Shown piece by piece: positions 43,629-51,774 of a stretch of 51,774 nucleotides of DNA. Origin of the DNA: Acidimicrobiales bacterium (GTDB lineage Bacteria; Actinomycetota; Acidimicrobiia; Acidimicrobiales; VFJN01); NCBI GenBank assembly GCA_030681555.1, contig JAUXRW010000142.1, forward strand, positions 1 to 51,774, read 5' to 3'. Every line of letters starts with the position of its first letter. Within the stretch, counting starts at the first letter, position 1. Made by a program: the position numbers and the translations under genes. The notes below the pieces were generated by a model. The model did no database searches. It was not told the origin of the DNA and saw only the letters and a program-made list of their open reading frames with translations.

Positions 43629-45278
43629 ATGGAGTTCAACCTTGCCGAGGTCCACGAGGCCGTGGCCGCCGCCGTCCCCGGCCGCGAGTGCATCGTGTGG
43701 CGCGACCGCCGGCTCACGTACGCGGAGGTCGGTGACCGGTCCCGCCGGCTGGCCAACCACCTGCTCGCCCACGGGCTCGGCGTCCGGCGCGAGCGCGACG
43801 AGCTGGCCGGCCACGACTCTGGGCAGGACCACCTCGCGTGCTACCTGCACAACGGCAACGAGTACCTCGAGGCGATGCTCGGTGCGTACAAAGCCCGCGT
43901 TGCTCCCTTCAACGTCAACTACCGGTACGTGGCCGAGGAGCTCCGCTACCTCCTGAACGACGCCGGCGCGAGCGCGGTCGTCTTCCACTCCGCCTTCGCC
44001 GACCGGGTGGCGCAGGTGCTCCCCGACCTGCCCCAGCTCGAGGTGCTCCTCCAGGTCGACGACGGGTCCGGCGCGCCGCTCCTGCCCGGCGCCTCCTGGT
44101 ACGAGGACGCCCTGGCCGCGTCGAGCTCCGAGCGGCCTGACGTCACCTGGAGCCCGGACGACCTCTACATCCTCTACACCGGCGGCACCACGGGCATGCC
44201 CAAGGGCGTGCTCTGGCGCCAGGCCGACATCTTCGTCGGGGCCATGGGCGGACGGAACCTCGCCACCGGGCAGGAGTGGGAGTCGGTGGACCAGGTGGTC
44301 GAGGCGGCCACGGGCGGTGGGGTCCGGCTGCTGCCGGCTCCCCCGTTCATGCACGGCGCCGGCCACTGGCTCGCCTTCGGGGCCTTCACGGGCGGGAACA
44401 CGATCTGCCTGCAGGACGACACCGTCGGGTTCGACCCCGACGACGTGTGGCGCACGATCGAGCGCGAGAAGGCCAACATCCTGCTCATCGTGGGCGACGC
44501 CTTCGGCCGTCCGCTCGTCGACCGGCTGGAGGCAGCGGCTGCCGAGGGCACGCCCTACGACCTCGGGTCGGTGCTGATGGTCGTCTCCGGTGGCGCCCCC
44601 CTGAACTCCTCGCTCAAGGACCGGTTCCTCGAGCAGCTGCCCACGGTGATGGTCATGGACGCGGTCGGCGCGTCGGAGACCGGCAGCCAGATGTCACACA
44701 TGAGCGCGGCCGGGCAGCGCGCCAGCACCGGCACGTTCACCCCCGGGCCGGGCGCGGCGATCGTGAGCCCGGACCTCACGCAGGTGCTCGAGGCCGGCCA
44801 CGAGGAGCAGGGGTGGTTGGCCCAGCAGGGCCGCGTGCCGTTGGGCTACCTCGGCGACGCCGAGAAGACCGCCCGCACGTTCCCCGTCATCGACGGCGTT
44901 CGCTACTCCGTGCCCGGCGACCGCGCCCGGCTCACCGCCGACGGCCAGATCGAGCTCTACGGGCGCGACTCCGTGACCATCAACTCGGGCGGCGAGAAGA
45001 TCTTCGCCGAGGAGGTCGAGCAGGCCATCGCCCACCACCCCGATGTGTACGACGTGGTGGTGGCCGGTCGTCCGTCGGAGCGCTGGGGCCAGGAGGTCGT
45101 CGCCGTGGTGCGGCTCCGGGACGGTGCGGAGCAAGACGAAGCGGCGCTCCTGGCGGAGGCCGAGCGCCACGTCGCCCGCTACAAGCTGCCCAAGGCCTTC
45201 CGCTTCGTCGACGCCATCCAGCGCAGCCCCAGCGGCAAGGCCGACTACCGCTGGGCCAAAGCCCAAGTGTTGGGCTGA
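43629..45278 (+). CDS. fadD: acyl-CoA synthetase (AMP-dependent)
   Basis: The 549-residue enzyme activates a carboxylic acid with ATP and CoA. The P-loop-like AMP motif is YTGGTTGMPKGVLW. Later motifs are TPGPGAAIVS, PGDRARLTADGQIELYGRDS, SGGEKIFAEEVEQAI and the C-terminal catalytic lysine in SPSGKADYRWAK. The specificity (fatty or aromatic acid) cannot be set by reading. ATG at 43629. It converges with an acyl-CoA dehydrogenase beyond a hairpin-rich spacer. Confidence 0.92.
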   Translation: MEFNLAEVHEAVAAAVPGRECIVWRDRRLTYAEVGDRSRRLANHLLAHGLGVRRERDELAGHDSGQDHLACYLHNGNEYLEAMLGAYKARVAPFNVNYRYVAEELRYLLNDAGASAVVFHSAFADRVAQVLPDLPQLEVLLQVDDGSGAPLLPGASWYEDALAASSSERPDVTWSPDDLYILYTGGTTGMPKGVLWRQADIFVGAMGGRNLATGQEWESVDQVVEAATGGGVRLLPAPPFMHGAGHWLAFGAFTGGNTICLQDDTVGFDPDDVWRTIEREKANILLIVGDAFGRPLVDRLEAAAAEGTPYDLGSVLMVVSGGAPLNSSLKDRFLEQLPTVMVMDAVGASETGSQMSHMSAAGQRASTGTFTPGPGAAIVSPDLTQVLEAGHEEQGWLAQQGRVPLGYLGDAEKTARTFPVIDGVRYSVPGDRARLTADGQIELYGRDSVTINSGGEKIFAEEVEQAIAHHPDVYDVVVAGRPSERWGQEVVAVVRLRDGAEQDEAALLAEAERHVARYKLPKAFRFVDAIQRSPSGKADYRWAKAQVLG

Positions 45279-45288
45279 ATCGCCATCG

Positions 45289-45478
45289 CTCGCCTTCGGC
45301 GAGCTCCTGCGAGCTGATCGAGCGCCTTCGGCGCAAAGTGAGCGCCGGGGTTCTGGGGGTGCGGGAGGGGGAACTCCCCCTCGCCCGCGAGCGGACCGGC
45401 TCCGCCGGACCCGAGCAGCAGTGAGGGCGCTGAAGGCGCACCAGGCGGGTTGCTCGTCCGAGCTCGCCGCAGGCGAGC
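45289..45478. terminator. hairpin-rich convergent spacer (candidate terminators/REP-like repeats)
   Basis: The 213-bp gap between convergent fadD and the acyl-CoA dehydrogenase holds a series of stems. GCTCGCC-TTC-GGCGAGC at 45289-45305 and GCGCC-TTC-GGCGC at 45323-45335 each close a C(UUCG)G tetraloop. GAGGGGG/CCCCCTC at 45365-45382 is another. GCTCGCC-GCA-GGCGAGC at 45462-45478 repeats the first stem's arms with a different loop. No T-run follows, so intrinsic termination is not shown. The duplicated arms hint at a REP-type dispersed repeat. This region has no gene I can support. Confidence 0.55.
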
Positions 45479-45491
45479 GAGGACGAAGCCC

Positions 45492-46718
45492 CTAGAGGGG
45501 CAGCTTGCCCGTCGCGTTCCGCACGGTGTGGTTGTCCTTCCAGTCGGCGATCGTGCGCTGGGCGATGCGCATCTGGTGGATCTCGTCGGCGCCGTCCGCG
45601 AAGCGGGCCCAGCGGGCCTGCTTGGCCATGTCGGCGAGCGGCGTGTCGTTGGAGTAGCCGAGCGCACCGTGGACCTGGATGGCGCGGTCGATGATGCGGT
45701 TCAAGCTGTTGGCGACGAAGTGCTTGGCCATGGACACCTCGGCGATGAAGTCCTGCTTGCTGTCGATGAGGTACGCGGCGTGCAGCACCATGAGCTTCGA
45801 CTGGTAGAGCTCCATCGCCGAGTCGGAGATCATCCACTGGATGCCCTGCTTCTCGGCGAGGTAGCTGCCGTGGCTGTACCGCGAGATGGACCGGTCGACC
45901 ATCATCTCGAGGGCCGTCTCGGCCTGTCCGAGCCAGCGCATGCAGTGGGCGAGGCGGGCCGGGCCGAGCCGGTACTGACCGAGCAGGTGGCCCTGCCCCC
46001 GGCCACCGAGCATCTGGTCCTTGTGCACCCGCAGGTCGGTGATGCGGATCTCGCAGTGGTTGTGGCTGCCGGACATCGTCTCGACGTCCCGCACGATCTC
46101 CCAGCCGTCGGACGGGAGGTCCACGATGAAGCACGAGTTGGCCGCCTGGGGCAGGTCGGGGTCGTCTTCGGTGCGGACGATCAGGAGCGCGAACTTGGCG
46201 CCGCGGGCACCGGAGATGAACCACTTGTGGCCGTTGATCACCCACTCGTCACCGTCCTGGACGGCCGCGGTTTGGATGAGCGTCGGATCCGAGCCCGCGA
46301 CCTCGGGCTCGGTCATGGCGAAGCACGACCGGGCGTAGCCGTCGCAGAGCGGCCGGAGGTACGCCTCCTTCTGCTCGTCGGTGCCCCAGTGGAGCAGCGT
46401 GTGCATGTTCCCCTCGTCGGGGGCCTGGGCGTTGAGGGCGAAGGGGCCCATACGTGACCGGGCCGCCTCCGCGGACACGCTCGCCATCGCTACGTGGCCG
46501 AGCCCCATCCCACCCCACTCGGCGGGCATGTGGGGCAGCCACAGGCCGGCCTCTTTCGCGGCGCCTCGCATCTCGATGATCGCCTTGATCCAGTCGTCGC
46601 GGCTCCAGTCCGCGCCATCCGCCTTCTCCTCGATGGGGCGGACCACGTCGGCGACGAAGGACCGGACCTTCTGCCGGATCTCCTCGAGCTCGGGCGGGAA
46701 GGTGAAGTCGATGGCCAT
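45492..46718 (-). CDS. acyl-CoA dehydrogenase
   Basis: The 408-residue flavoprotein oxidises acyl-CoA at the alpha-beta bond. The FAD/acyl-CoA signature CFAMTEPEVAGSDPT and DEWVINGHKWFISGARGAKFAL are clear. The C-terminal helix bundle has QGIQWMISDSAMELYQSK and the terminal IHQMRIAQRTIADWKDN region. This resembles the ACAD10/11-type enzymes in length. The ATG at 46718 gives a clean family N-terminus. It may work with the fadD enzyme facing it. Confidence 0.92.
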   Translation of the reverse strand: MAIDFTFPPELEEIRQKVRSFVADVVRPIEEKADGADWSRDDWIKAIIEMRGAAKEAGLWLPHMPAEWGGMGLGHVAMASVSAEAARSRMGPFALNAQAPDEGNMHTLLHWGTDEQKEAYLRPLCDGYARSCFAMTEPEVAGSDPTLIQTAAVQDGDEWVINGHKWFISGARGAKFALLIVRTEDDPDLPQAANSCFIVDLPSDGWEIVRDVETMSGSHNHCEIRITDLRVHKDQMLGGRGQGHLLGQYRLGPARLAHCMRWLGQAETALEMMVDRSISRYSHGSYLAEKQGIQWMISDSAMELYQSKLMVLHAAYLIDSKQDFIAEVSMAKHFVANSLNRIIDRAIQVHGALGYSNDTPLADMAKQARWARFADGADEIHQMRIAQRTIADWKDNHTVRNATGKLPL

Positions 46719-46775
46719 GGCGGGATTCTGTCATGCGGCCTTGACCGGGGGGTCAAGGTGGGGGTGTCCTCGCCG

Positions 46776-47453
46776 TCAGTGGGGCGGCGCGGGTCCGTCG
46801 ACGTCGAACGCCGAGCGGGGCTGGTGCCCGGTGCGCTCGGCCTGGATCTCCTGGTAGCTGAGCCACGCCAGGTACAGGGCGAAGATGCCGGCGTAGGGCT
46901 GCTCGTTGGCGATGGCCCAGACCCCGGCTCCCCCCGCCACCACCAGCGACACCCGTCGGGCCACGGGTGAGCCGAAGAGCTCGGTGACGACGCTGCCGCC
47001 GTCGAGGGGCCGGATGGGGAGCAGATTGGCGAGCGACCACCAGAGGTTGGCGAAGGCGGTGAAGTGGATCACGCCCCGGAGCCACACGTCTTTCTCCCAG
47101 AACCAGTCGGACCCGTCGAGCACACTGGCCGGTGCCCACAGCAGGGCCAGGGCCACCACCGAGCCGGCCAGGCTGACCATGACGGAGCGAGCCTTGCCGA
47201 GTCGGCGGCGACTGAGCGTGACGCCACCGAAGCCGTGCAGCACGATCGACGACGGATGGCCGAACGCCTTGAGCGCCAGCCCGTGGCCCAGCTCGTGCAC
47301 GAGGATCGACACGAAGGTGACTCCGATCCAGACCGGCACGAGGATGACGTCGACCTCTGCGTACCGGAGGCCGAGGAGCCCGGCGAGGACGAAGAACACG
47401 GGCTCCACGCGCACCGGGATGCCGGCGACGGAGAAGTGCGGCCGGGTGCTCAC
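46776..47453 (-). CDS. site-2 protease family (M50) membrane metalloprotease
   Basis: The 225-residue integral protein has the zinc motif H53-E-L-G-H57 in VHELGHGLALKAFGH and a second site near ANLLPIRPLDGG (the Asp ligand). Hydrophobic stretches at about 17-32, 38-58, 90-108, 145-165 and 180-195 predict several membrane passes. Such proteins perform regulated intramembrane cleavage, but the substrate is unknown. GTG start at 47453, 144 bases from the divergent menG. Confidence 0.88.
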   Translation of the reverse strand: MSTRPHFSVAGIPVRVEPVFFVLAGLLGLRYAEVDVILVPVWIGVTFVSILVHELGHGLALKAFGHPSSIVLHGFGGVTLSRRRLGKARSVMVSLAGSVVALALLWAPASVLDGSDWFWEKDVWLRGVIHFTAFANLWWSLANLLPIRPLDGGSVVTELFGSPVARRVSLVVAGGAGVWAIANEQPYAGIFALYLAWLSYQEIQAERTGHQPRSAFDVDGPAPPH

Positions 47454-47596
47454 CCGCCGAGCCTACGGGCGGTGGCGGAGGATCACGGACGCGTGGTCGT
47501 CGTCGACGCCGGTGGCGGTGCGAGGCCTTCCCCTCTGACGGTGGCAGCAGGATCACCGGTTGGGGGCCGGCCACCGACGGTTCCTACCATGCCCTG

Positions 47597-48322
47597 ATGG
47601 CCCGCTTCACCGATCCCGAGTCCCTCCCGCAGGGGGAGGAGAAGGTGGCTGCGGTCCGCGGGATGTTCGACGCCATTGCGCCGCGCTACGACCTCGTGAA
47701 CCGGCTCATGACGTTCCGGATGGACGTCGGCTGGCGTCGGCGCACCGTGCGCTCGCTCGCCCTGCCCCACGGCTCGCGGGTGCTCGACCTGGCCTGCGGC
47801 ACCGGCGACCTCTGCCGGGAGCTGGCCAAGCAGGGCCACCGACCGCTCGGTGCGGACCTGTCGTACGGCATGCTCGCCGCCGCCCGGACCGACGCCGCTC
47901 TGCTGCAGGGGGACGCCCTCCGCCTGTCGATCGCCGACGGCGCGGTCGACGGGGCCACCTGCGGCTTCGCTCTCCGGAACTTCGAGAGCCTGCCGCCGTT
48001 CTTCGCCGAGCTGGCCCGCATCGTCCGGCCCGGCGGCCGCATCGCCCTGCTCGAGGTGGCCGAGCCCCCCAACCCGATCCTCCGCTTCGGGCACGGGATC
48101 TACTTCGGACGGATCGTGCCCCTCGTCGGCGGGCTGCTGTCCGATCCCGCGGCCTACCGCTACCTCCCGCGTTCCGTCGCCTACCTCCCCGAACCGGGCG
48201 CGATGCTCGGACAGCTGGCGTCCGCAGGGTTCGTCGACGTGGAGCGACGCCTCTTGTCGGTGGGGATCGCCCAGCTGATCACCGCCACCCGTCGCCCGAC
48301 ACCACCGTCGCGCCCGGCGTGA
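47597..48322 (+). CDS. menG: demethylmenaquinone methyltransferase
   Basis: MenG (UbiE family) performs the last step of menaquinone synthesis. The 241 residues start RFTDPESLPQGEEKVAAVRGMFD, with FDAIAPRYDLVNRLMTF, SAM motif LDLACGTGDLCRELA and FALRNFESL. The family's C-terminal block is present (YFGRIVPLVGGLL). The stop overlaps the menF start (GTGA). The menaquinone role is supported by its neighbours menF and menD. Confidence 0.94.
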   Translation: MARFTDPESLPQGEEKVAAVRGMFDAIAPRYDLVNRLMTFRMDVGWRRRTVRSLALPHGSRVLDLACGTGDLCRELAKQGHRPLGADLSYGMLAAARTDAALLQGDALRLSIADGAVDGATCGFALRNFESLPPFFAELARIVRPGGRIALLEVAEPPNPILRFGHGIYFGRIVPLVGGLLSDPAAYRYLPRSVAYLPEPGAMLGQLASAGFVDVERRLLSVGIAQLITATRRPTPPSRPA

Positions 48323-49542
48323 GCGCTCCGCCCGGTCCTCTGGTCGCCCGGACCCGTGCGGTGCCGGGCCCCCTCGATCTCGTCGACCTGGCGGGGGCCG
48401 ACGGTCAACTCCACGTCCAGGGCGGTGTCGGTCTGGCCGGGCGGGGGGTCGTCGCCCGCGGAGAGCTCGCCCAGGTGACCGCGGTGCTCGCCTCCGTCGA
48501 GCTCGACGACGAGGTCGGTCGCCCCGGCACCGGCGCGGTCGCCTTCGGTGCGCTCCCCTTCCTCGACGACCGGCCGGGCGAGCTGGTCGTCCCGGAGGTC
48601 GTGTGGGGCGCCGGCCCCGACGGTCGATCGTGGGTCACCACCATCGGTCCTGCCGACGCGCCGCCCCCCGACGTCGCAGCCCTGTGCTGGGCGGCGACGA
48701 GCGGACCTCCGACCGCCATCGGCCCGGTTCGTGTCGAGCCGGTTCGCGACCCGGCCTGGTGGTGCGCGCTGGTCGCTCGCGCCACCGAGGCGATGCGCGC
48801 TTCGGACGGCAGGCTTTCGAAGGTCGTGCTGGCCCGTGAGCTCGTCGCCGAGGCCGAGGCGGCCTTCGACCGAACGGGGATCCTGCGCCGGCTGCAGGCC
48901 GCGTACCCGGACTGCTTCGTCTTCCTGGTGGACGGCTTCCTCGGGGCGAGTCCCGAGCTGCTCGTGGGCCGCAGCGGCGAGCGGGTGCACGCCCAGCCGA
49001 TGGCCGGCACCGCGCCCCGCGGCGGCGATCCTTCGTCCGACGCGGCGCTGGCTGCTGACCTGTTGTCGTCGACCACCTATCGACGGGAGCACCAGATCAC
49101 GATCGACATGGTGTACGACACACTGCTCCCCTGGTGCTCGTACCTCGACTACGAGGCCGAGCCCTCGATCGTGCGCATGGCCAACGTCCAGCACCTGGCC
49201 ACCCTCGTGGAGGGACGCCTATCGCAACCGGAGCCGTCCATCCTCGAGCTTGTGCAGGCGCTGCACCCCACGCCCGCCGTCTGCGGCTGGCCCCGGGCGG
49301 CTGCCCAGGCGTGGATCCAGGAGCACGAGGGCTTCGACCGGGGGCACTACGCGGGCACGGTGGGCTGGGTCGACGCCCGGGGCAACGGCACGTGGGCCGT
49401 CGCCATCCGCTGCGCCGAGGTGCACGGGAGCACCGCCCGCCTCTATGCGGGCAACGGGATCATCGCCGACTCGGATCCCGACACCGAGCTGGCCGAGACC
49501 GAGGCGAAGCTCAGCGCCATGCTCTCCGCCCTCGCTCCCTGA
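48319..49542 (+). CDS. menF: isochorismate synthase
   Basis: This chorismate-using enzyme converts chorismate to isochorismate for menaquinone. The 407 residues share the TrpE-like core: RLSKVVLARELVAEAEA, FLVDGFLGASPELLVGRSG, AQPMAGTAPRGGD, LSSTTYRREHQITIDMV, HPTPAVCGWPR, YAGTVGWVDARGNG and LYAGNGIIADSDPDTE. GTG at 48319 overlaps the menG stop. A salicylate- or enterobactin-type role is unlikely because menG and menD flank it. Confidence 0.93.
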   Translation: MSAPPGPLVARTRAVPGPLDLVDLAGADGQLHVQGGVGLAGRGVVARGELAQVTAVLASVELDDEVGRPGTGAVAFGALPFLDDRPGELVVPEVVWGAGPDGRSWVTTIGPADAPPPDVAALCWAATSGPPTAIGPVRVEPVRDPAWWCALVARATEAMRASDGRLSKVVLARELVAEAEAAFDRTGILRRLQAAYPDCFVFLVDGFLGASPELLVGRSGERVHAQPMAGTAPRGGDPSSDAALAADLLSSTTYRREHQITIDMVYDTLLPWCSYLDYEAEPSIVRMANVQHLATLVEGRLSQPEPSILELVQALHPTPAVCGWPRAAAQAWIQEHEGFDRGHYAGTVGWVDARGNGTWAVAIRCAEVHGSTARLYAGNGIIADSDPDTELAETEAKLSAMLSALAP

Positions 49543-49572
49543 GCCTGGGCGCGAGCGGCGTCCCCAGCGGAG

Positions 49573-51021
49573 CTACCGCACGCGCACGAGGCGGAGCACG
49601 TCCGTGGTCGGCTCGAGATCGGTGGGCGAGCCCACCAGCACGCCCACGAGGTCGCCGCGGCGCACCATGCCGAGGTTCACCGCGCTCTCCACCGCGTGCC
49701 ACACGATGTCGTCGGTGGTGCCGTGGGTGTCCATCACCATCGGACGGATGCCCCAGGCCATCGCCAGCTGCCGGGCCGTGCGGGGCTGCGGGGTGAGGGC
49801 CAGGATCGGGCACTTCGGGCGGAACCGGCTGATCATCCTGGCCGTCCGTCCGGATGAGGTGCAGGCGATGATGGCGGCCAGCTCTGCGTCGACCGAGGCA
49901 CGCCAGGCGGCCGCCGTGATGGCAGAGGTGATCCGGGTGGGCGACGGCGCGTCGTGGAGGCCAGCCATCTGCTGCTGACCGAGCCGCGTGCCCCATCCCT
50001 CGTAGTCGAACTCGCGCTCGGCCCGACGGGTGATGCGGGCCATGGCTGCGACGGCCGCGACGGGGTTGGCGCCGATGGCCGTCTCGCCCGACAGCATCAC
50101 CGCGCTCGTACCGTCGAAGACGGCGTTGGCGACGTCGGACACCTCGGCCCGGGTGGGGGTCGGCGCGACCACCATCGACTCGAGCATCTGCGTGGCGGTG
50201 ATCACGGGCTTGCCGTGGGCCACCCCCGTCCGGATGATCTCCTTCTGGATGTGCGGCACGTCCTCCAGGGGCAGGCGCACCCCGAGGTCGCCGCGTGCCA
50301 CCATGACGCCGTCGGCCACGCGCAGGATGTCGTCGAGGTTCGTGACGGCCGGCCCCGTCTCGATCTTGGCGACGATCATCGGCCCGGTGGAGCCGACCGC
50401 CAGGCGAACGGCGGCGACGTCCTCGGCACTCTGGACGAACGACACGGCAACCGAGTCGACGTCGGCCACCAGGAGCCCCTCGAGGAGCCGCAGGTCGTCA
50501 TCCGTGGGCGACCGCAGCGCGATCCGATCCTCCGGCAGCGCGACGCCGGGGCGACCGCGCACCACCCCGCCGCTGATGACCTCCGCCCGCACGTCCCCCG
50601 CCCCGGCGTCCAGCACGACCAGGGCGACACCACCGTCGCCCAACGCGATCCGGTCACCCGGAAGGAGGGCGTCGACGGCGCCGGCGAGGGCGACGGCCAC
50701 GACCTCGGCGGAGCTCACGTCGGTGGCGGCGGCCTCCGTGATGCGCACCACACCCCCAGGCACCAGCGTGACGCCGGACTCGGGGAACGGCGCCGAGCGG
50801 ACCTTCGGCCCAGGCAGGTCGATGAGGATGCCGATGGGTCGGTCGAGGTCGCGACCCACGTCCTGGATGCGGCGGATGCGGTCGAGGCTCGCCTGCAGCG
50901 GCCCGTGGGCCAGCCCGACCCGGGCCACGTCGGCGCCCGCCTCGAACACCCCGCGGAGGACGTCCGGCGGATCCGACGCCGGACCGATCGTCGCGACGAT
51001 CTTCGTGCGGCGCCCGGGCAT
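49573..51021 (-). CDS. pyk: pyruvate kinase
   Basis: Pyruvate kinase makes ATP and pyruvate in glycolysis. The 482 residues show KIVATIGPASDPPDVLRG, LIDLPGPKVRSAPF, the catalytic-site segment MIVAKIETGPAV, VMVARGDLGVRLPLEDVP and ITATQMLESMV. The C-terminal allosteric domain is present (VHAVE and GDLVGVLVGSP regions). ATG at 51021, 30 bases from the convergent menF end. Confidence 0.96.
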   Translation of the reverse strand: MPGRRTKIVATIGPASDPPDVLRGVFEAGADVARVGLAHGPLQASLDRIRRIQDVGRDLDRPIGILIDLPGPKVRSAPFPESGVTLVPGGVVRITEAAATDVSSAEVVAVALAGAVDALLPGDRIALGDGGVALVVLDAGAGDVRAEVISGGVVRGRPGVALPEDRIALRSPTDDDLRLLEGLLVADVDSVAVSFVQSAEDVAAVRLAVGSTGPMIVAKIETGPAVTNLDDILRVADGVMVARGDLGVRLPLEDVPHIQKEIIRTGVAHGKPVITATQMLESMVVAPTPTRAEVSDVANAVFDGTSAVMLSGETAIGANPVAAVAAMARITRRAEREFDYEGWGTRLGQQQMAGLHDAPSPTRITSAITAAAWRASVDAELAAIIACTSSGRTARMISRFRPKCPILALTPQPRTARQLAMAWGIRPMVMDTHGTTDDIVWHAVESAVNLGMVRRGDLVGVLVGSPTDLEPTTDVLRLVRVR

Positions 51022-51067
51022 GGCTCCACGGTAGGTCGCCAGCCTCCCTGGCCCGGACGCGTTGCGT

Positions 51068-51774
51068 TCAGCCGGCAGCGTCGAGCGCGGCAGCGGCGGC
51101 GTGGTGCAGGTCGTCGTGCAGGCCGACGTTGGCGTGGCGATCGCTGCGCGCCACCAGGACCCGCACGCCGCCGGCGCGGATCGCGTCCCGCACGGCCGGG
51201 CCGACGTCGTGGACGGCGCGGCTGTCCACGTTGTACCCGCGGGCCAAGGCGACGAGGTCGAGCCCGTGCGGGGTGCCGAACAGCGCTTCGAACCGCGCGC
51301 GCTCGAGCGCCTGCGCCTGCGGGAGGAACGAGAAGATGCCGCCGCCGTCGTTGTCGACCACCACGATGACGAGGGAGAGGGCCCGATCCGCCAACCCGAG
51401 CAGGCCGTTGGAGTCGTGCAGGAAGGCGAGGTCGCCCACCAGCAGCGCGGTGGGCCGACGGGTGCCGGCGGCCACGCCCACCGCCGTGGAGACCACCCCG
51501 TCGATGCCGTTGGCCCCGCGGTTGGCGTGCACCAGGAGCCCCGGGCGGGGACGGGCGTAGCACTCGAGGTCGCGGACCGGCATCGACGACGACACGACGA
51601 GGTGGGCGTCGTCGGGCAACGACGCCGCTACGGCGCTGGCCACGCCGGGCTCGGTGTGCCGGGCGTCGCCGGTGAGGTGCCGTTCGATGGCGGCGAGGGC
51701 GGTACGGCCCGCCTCCTCCCACGCCTCGCGCCAGATGCCCTGCTCGGTGGGCTCGAGCTCGCCGCTCGCCGCCT
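51068..51774 (-). CDS. menD: SEPHCHC synthase, C-terminal part (5' end beyond window)
   Basis: MenD is a ThDP enzyme that joins 2-oxoglutarate to isochorismate. The visible 235 residues include SSSMPVRDLECYA, ANRGANGIDGVVSTAVGVA (ThDP/Mg region start), VGDLAFLHDSNGLL and the Mg/ThDP segment VDNDGGGIFSFLPQ. The gene ends with a TGA at 51068 and runs off the right edge, so its start is not seen. It adds to the menaquinone cluster. The motifs leave little doubt about the assignment. Confidence 0.95.
   Translation of the reverse strand, partial: AASGELEPTEQGIWREAWEEAGRTALAAIERHLTGDARHTEPGVASAVAASLPDDAHLVVSSSMPVRDLECYARPRPGLLVHANRGANGIDGVVSTAVGVAAGTRRPTALLVGDLAFLHDSNGLLGLADRALSLVIVVVDNDGGGIFSFLPQAQALERARFEALFGTPHGLDLVALARGYNVDSRAVHDVGPAVRDAIRAGGVRVLVARSDRHANVGLHDDLHHAAAAALDAAG

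Noticed and set aside
1-51774. CRISPR array, prophage, integrative element or rRNA operon
   Set aside because: No regularly spaced direct repeats, integrase, phage structural or rRNA sequences were seen.

Overview
The window is about 70% GC and densely coded. It looks like a chromosomal segment of a high-GC actinobacterium, probably Acidimicrobiia or a near relative. The evidence is a four-repeat style ribosomal protein S1, an ANTAR response regulator of PdtaR type beside polA, a DNA polymerase I with the actinobacterial tyrosine in motif B, group II truncated haemoglobin, a mycothiol-synthase-like acetyltransferase, menaquinone genes, and many ATGA/GTGA operon overlaps and GTG starts. The class-level placement is inference. 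Most of the window is core metabolism, with a few accessory insertions.

Layout. 1-5.7 kb (minus): rpsA (its 3' end lies outside the window), a methyltransferase, polA, pdtaR and a small coiled-coil protein. 5.75-8.7 kb: a DUF3105 lipoprotein, a TadE/TadG-like pair and tRNA-Leu(CAA). 8.8-13.2 kb (plus): a complete FAS-II elongation core, fabD-fabH-fabG-acpP-fabF. 13.4-15.5 kb (minus): bcp, a FabZ-like dehydratase, a frameshifted sigma factor and an alkyltransferase gene (ogt). 15.6-22.1 kb is an accessory stretch: vapBC, a Baeyer-Villiger monooxygenase, an Ltp2-like thiolase-fold protein with its DUF35 partner, a TesB thioesterase, and a truncated haemoglobin coupled to a HIT-like zinc protein, then a dienelactone hydrolase.

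22.1-30.1 kb (minus) reads, in transcription order, hisI-trpE-ygfZ-lipoprotein-DnaJ-like-[inserted element]-trpC-trpF-trpB-trpA; trpD and trpG are not present. 30.2-37.7 kb holds mtfA (plus), a methyltransferase, an orphan groES, and the operon hisD-hisC-hisB-hisH-hisA-hisF (minus). 37.7-45.3 kb holds nth, a half-length mshD-like gene, rlmN, a nucleotidyltransferase, a small membrane protein, a MaoC hydratase, a TAP-like hydrolase and an acyl-CoA ligase. 45.3-51.8 kb holds a hairpin-rich spacer, an acyl-CoA dehydrogenase, a site-2 protease homologue, menG, menF, pyk and the C-terminal part of menD.

Most notable observations: (i) a 157-bp palindromic, MITE-like element with 12-bp terminal inverted repeats and CTAG target duplications sits exactly at the DnaJ-trpC junction. 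Removing it restores an adjacent TAG-ATG stop/start pair. (ii) FabD carries a C-terminal segment that looks like a lipoyl/biotinyl-type barrel-sandwich domain without the modified lysine. (iii) An ECF-like sigma factor coupled to ogt is broken by a one-base frameshift. (iv) There is a BVMO/thiolase-fold/DUF35 cluster typical of steroid or alicyclic degradation. No CRISPR array, prophage or rRNA was seen. All product names come from reading the translations; no database search was run.
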